DNA of 64,000 nt, taken from Flavipsychrobacter sp. Its GTDB lineage: Bacteria; Bacteroidota; Bacteroidia; Chitinophagales; Chitinophagaceae. Position 1 is the first letter of the stretch. Every line of letters starts with the position of its first letter. The DNA is taken from contig JAEUVX010000014.1 in the NCBI GenBank assembly GCA_016786615.1, forward strand, positions 62,001 through 126,000, written 5' to 3'. Under the pieces are notes generated by a model, which was not told where the DNA came from, did no database searches, and saw only the letters and a list, made by a program, of their open reading frames with translations. The position numbers and the translations under genes were made by a program. Positions 62,824 to 64,000 of this stretch are shown piece after piece.

Positions 62824-62910
62824 CGTCATTGCGAGGAGGCACGACGAAGCAACCTCGCGAAATGAGGGCAATCCCTCTCGCGTCATTGCGAGGCACGAAG
62901 CAATCTCACG
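62824..62910. repeat. Dispersed intergenic repeat with two CGTCATTGCGAGG units
   Basis: Two related units, 62824-62859 and 62881-62910, both start CGTCATTGCGAGG and contain GAAGCAA(C/T)CTC. Between them GAGGG/CCCTC forms a hairpin with CAAT loop, enclosed by CGCGA/TCGCG. Within unit one GCGAGG pairs with CCTCGC. Elements with this core are common non-coding repeats in several bacterial groups and are probably mobile or REP-like. Confidence 0.75.
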
Positions 62911-62952
62911 GGAAGATGGTATCCTAATTACAAATGAAGGCTTAAAAAGGTT

Positions 62953-63492
62953 TTAGTCTAGAGATTGTACAACAACTATGGAATTTTTCTCAAGTGCTTC
63001 ATTGATTTTCATGAAATATTCGGCTTCATCACTCTTTAAATTATAAGTGAAAGACTCATAAGAGCGCCCGTTAGTAAATCGGATTGCTTTTATTTTTTTT
63101 GATTTGATATCATCAAAATCATTCCCATTGATATCATAGTAAGAGTTGCCGTTACAATTAAAGTCATTCCAAGACTTTTCACTATATTTTGTTCCGTCCT
63201 CAAATAGTATTATTATTTCATCATGTTCAAGACAATTACCAATACCCATACTTTTAATAGTGTAGCCTGAATAAACAACATTATTTTTCCCTTTTCTCTT
63301 AAGTGAAACGTGTATTGCAAATCCTCTCTTGCTATTTTCAAGACATGTAAGTGGCTTAGATGGGACAAAATATTCTTTGTCTGTCATTATATCAGTGTAA
63401 TGTTTGATATATATCGGGTCGGTATTGTTTTGAGCTTTCGTGTTAAAAAAGATAACAATTAGGAAGCCTGTAATTAAGGTTTTGTTTATCAT
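62953..63492 (-). CDS. Small exported protein of unknown function, AT-rich
   Basis: A 179-residue protein with N-terminal signal MINKTLITGFLIVIFFNTKAQ. The rest is a small domain with strands and a Cys pair (LTCLENSKRG, NCLEHDEIIILFEDGTKY, NCNGNSYYDINGN), ending with a helix (EAEYFMKINEALEKN). I recognise no family. Codon use is more AT-rich than in neighbouring genes (many AAA, ATA, AAT), and it lies between a repeat and an ORF remnant, so it may have been acquired. Its ATG overlaps the stop of the remnant (TAATG), which suggests former coupling. The longer frame from 63570 is rejected. Confidence 0.65.
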   Translation of the reverse strand: MINKTLITGFLIVIFFNTKAQNNTDPIYIKHYTDIMTDKEYFVPSKPLTCLENSKRGFAIHVSLKRKGKNNVVYSGYTIKSMGIGNCLEHDEIIILFEDGTKYSEKSWNDFNCNGNSYYDINGNDFDDIKSKKIKAIRFTNGRSYESFTYNLKSDEAEYFMKINEALEKNSIVVVQSLD

Positions 63493-63650
63493 TAGGGTAG
63501 CTTTAATGTAAAAATATAATTTTCTTGTAAACACTTGTATCCACTTTCCTCTGTTTCCCCCATCTCCCACACCCTATTCACCAGCACCCCTATACCTGTG
63601 TCTTTAGCATGTTTCAGGCAGTGGTCGTATTGTGTGTTTATTTTATTGCC
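63492..63650 (-). pseudogene. ORF remnant of about 52 codons without start codon
   Basis: On the minus strand a frame opens after a stop at 63653 and runs to a TAA at 63494-63492. It has no ATG at its beginning, but its peptide (INTQYDHCLKHAKDTGIGVL and NRVWEMGETEESGYK) looks like real protein with mixed charged residues and good codon bias for this genome. It follows the truncated membrane gene out of frame and overlaps the next gene's start. Most likely the last part of a gene that has lost its beginning; chance cannot be excluded. Confidence 0.35.
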
Positions 63651-64000
63651 TTAAGCAATCTTGTTTTGAGGTACACTGCAAATATTGCGAGTAAGCAGAA
63701 GATGGCTACTTTAGTAATGAGCGCGGGAAGAGGTATCGTTATGCCCTCATAATATTGGAAGACAGTTTGGGTAGGTATCATCACCCCAATAATGCTACAG
63801 AGGGTTAGTATAGCATCGGCAAGTATGTAGCCTGTAGGTTGCCGCATACGCAGCAGGTAAATGATGGCGAAGCATAGCGGAGCAATAATGCCCATATCCA
63901 GTACATAGGTTATCTCGGTAGTATAGTTTTCGATAAGATACAGCGCACGTTTGTGCAGCATGGCGTTTACAATATCCGGAAGCCAGGCCACTATCAGCGC
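63638..64000 (-). CDS. Integral membrane protein, cut by the right edge
   Basis: The frame is open to base 64000, so the N-terminus is outside the window. The visible 120 residues have three or more hydrophobic segments (GIIAPLCFAIIYLL, ILADAILTLCSIIGVMI and ALITKVAIFCLLAIFAVYL) and end in a short basic tail. No catalytic motif is visible; I do not recognise the family. Internal GTG and ATG codons could act as starts, but the reading continues upstream with hydrophobic residues, which speaks for truncation by the window. Confidence 0.6.
   Translation of the reverse strand, partial: ALIVAWLPDIVNAMLHKRALYLIENYTTEITYVLDMGIIAPLCFAIIYLLRMRQPTGYILADAILTLCSIIGVMIPTQTVFQYYEGITIPLPALITKVAIFCLLAIFAVYLKTRLLKAIK

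Noticed and set aside
62824..62910. Possible CRISPR array
   Set aside because: Only two imperfect copies with nested hairpins and no regular spacer; no cas genes in the window. It fits a dispersed intergenic repeat.
1..64000. Prophage, insertion sequence, toxin-antitoxin or restriction genes
   Set aside because: No transposase, integrase other than the housekeeping Xer protein, phage structural gene, nuclease-methylase pair or toxin-antitoxin pair is found in any frame I could read.

Overview
The window is a 64 kb piece of a chromosome from a member of the Bacteroidota, probably of the Chitinophagales or a related group. The evidence is internal. Several secreted proteins end in a type IX secretion (T9SS) sorting domain with the 'YPNPA' motif, there are many Bacteroidota-style lipoproteins, Omp28 proteins and a DUF6029 protein, and many genes are preceded by the Bacteroidota promoter (-33 TTTG/TTG and -7 TAnnTTTG) instead of a Shine-Dalgarno-led start. 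GC content looks moderate (about 40 percent by eye). No prophage, insertion sequence, CRISPR array or defence island is visible; most of the window is core genome.

Layout. 1-4275: minus-strand genes for ligA (cut by the left edge), a YciO-type protein and an overlapping NAD-salvage set (nicotinamide kinase-like ATPase, PAP2 phosphatase, PnuC). 4357-14293: a secreted sugar dehydrogenase, tRNA-Phe, membrane proteins, a cardiolipin-synthase-like PLD protein, aat, Tex, a HEAT-like protein and a T9SS cargo protein. 14368-20608: rpsF-rpsR-rplI with a structured leader, panD, a flippase-like membrane protein with an ADP-heptose synthase domain protein, then ppk1-ppx. 20732-29960: small lipoproteins, a TPR protein, the only long intergenic stretch (23412-24065) and a 1964-residue beta-helix T9SS protein. 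30101-35741: zapA, lspA and a TonB receptor locus with a histidine-rich protein and two Omp28 lipoproteins. 35845-42301: rbfA, a LolC/E-like permease, argS, rpsO and pnp. 42432-51376: a lipoprotein, an orphan sensor kinase, a divergent DoxX/HxlR pair, an esterase-like protein lacking its serine, a glycosyltransferase, a carotenoid-desaturase-like oxidoreductase and riboflavin synthase. 51502-58769: rpsU-xer-hpf, a PQQ-propeller lipoprotein, ferritin, a TlpA/DUF6029 divergent pair and nadB. 58827-64000: a T9SS metalloprotease, an MsbA-like ABC transporter, a dispersed repeat, a small exported protein, an ORF remnant and a membrane protein cut by the right edge.

How the genes work together. NAD supply is represented twice: de novo (nadB) and salvage (PnuC plus kinase, with a periplasmic phosphatase between them). 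Polyphosphate is made and degraded by the adjacent ppk/ppx. Translation is covered by r-proteins S6, S18, L9, S15 and S21, RbfA, Hpf, Tex and PNPase. The envelope is served by LspA, the LolC/E-like permease, six or more lipoproteins and four T9SS cargo proteins; the T9SS machinery itself lies elsewhere. The places most worth a second look are the HxlR/DoxX operator array, the esterase-like protein with Gly at the nucleophile position, the pnuC-PAP2-kinase overlap operon, the Omp28/His-rich/TonB locus, the rpsF leader and the duplicated beta-helix protein with a possible small gene in front of it. I found no clear new multi-gene system; the TonB/Omp28 locus is the nearest candidate.
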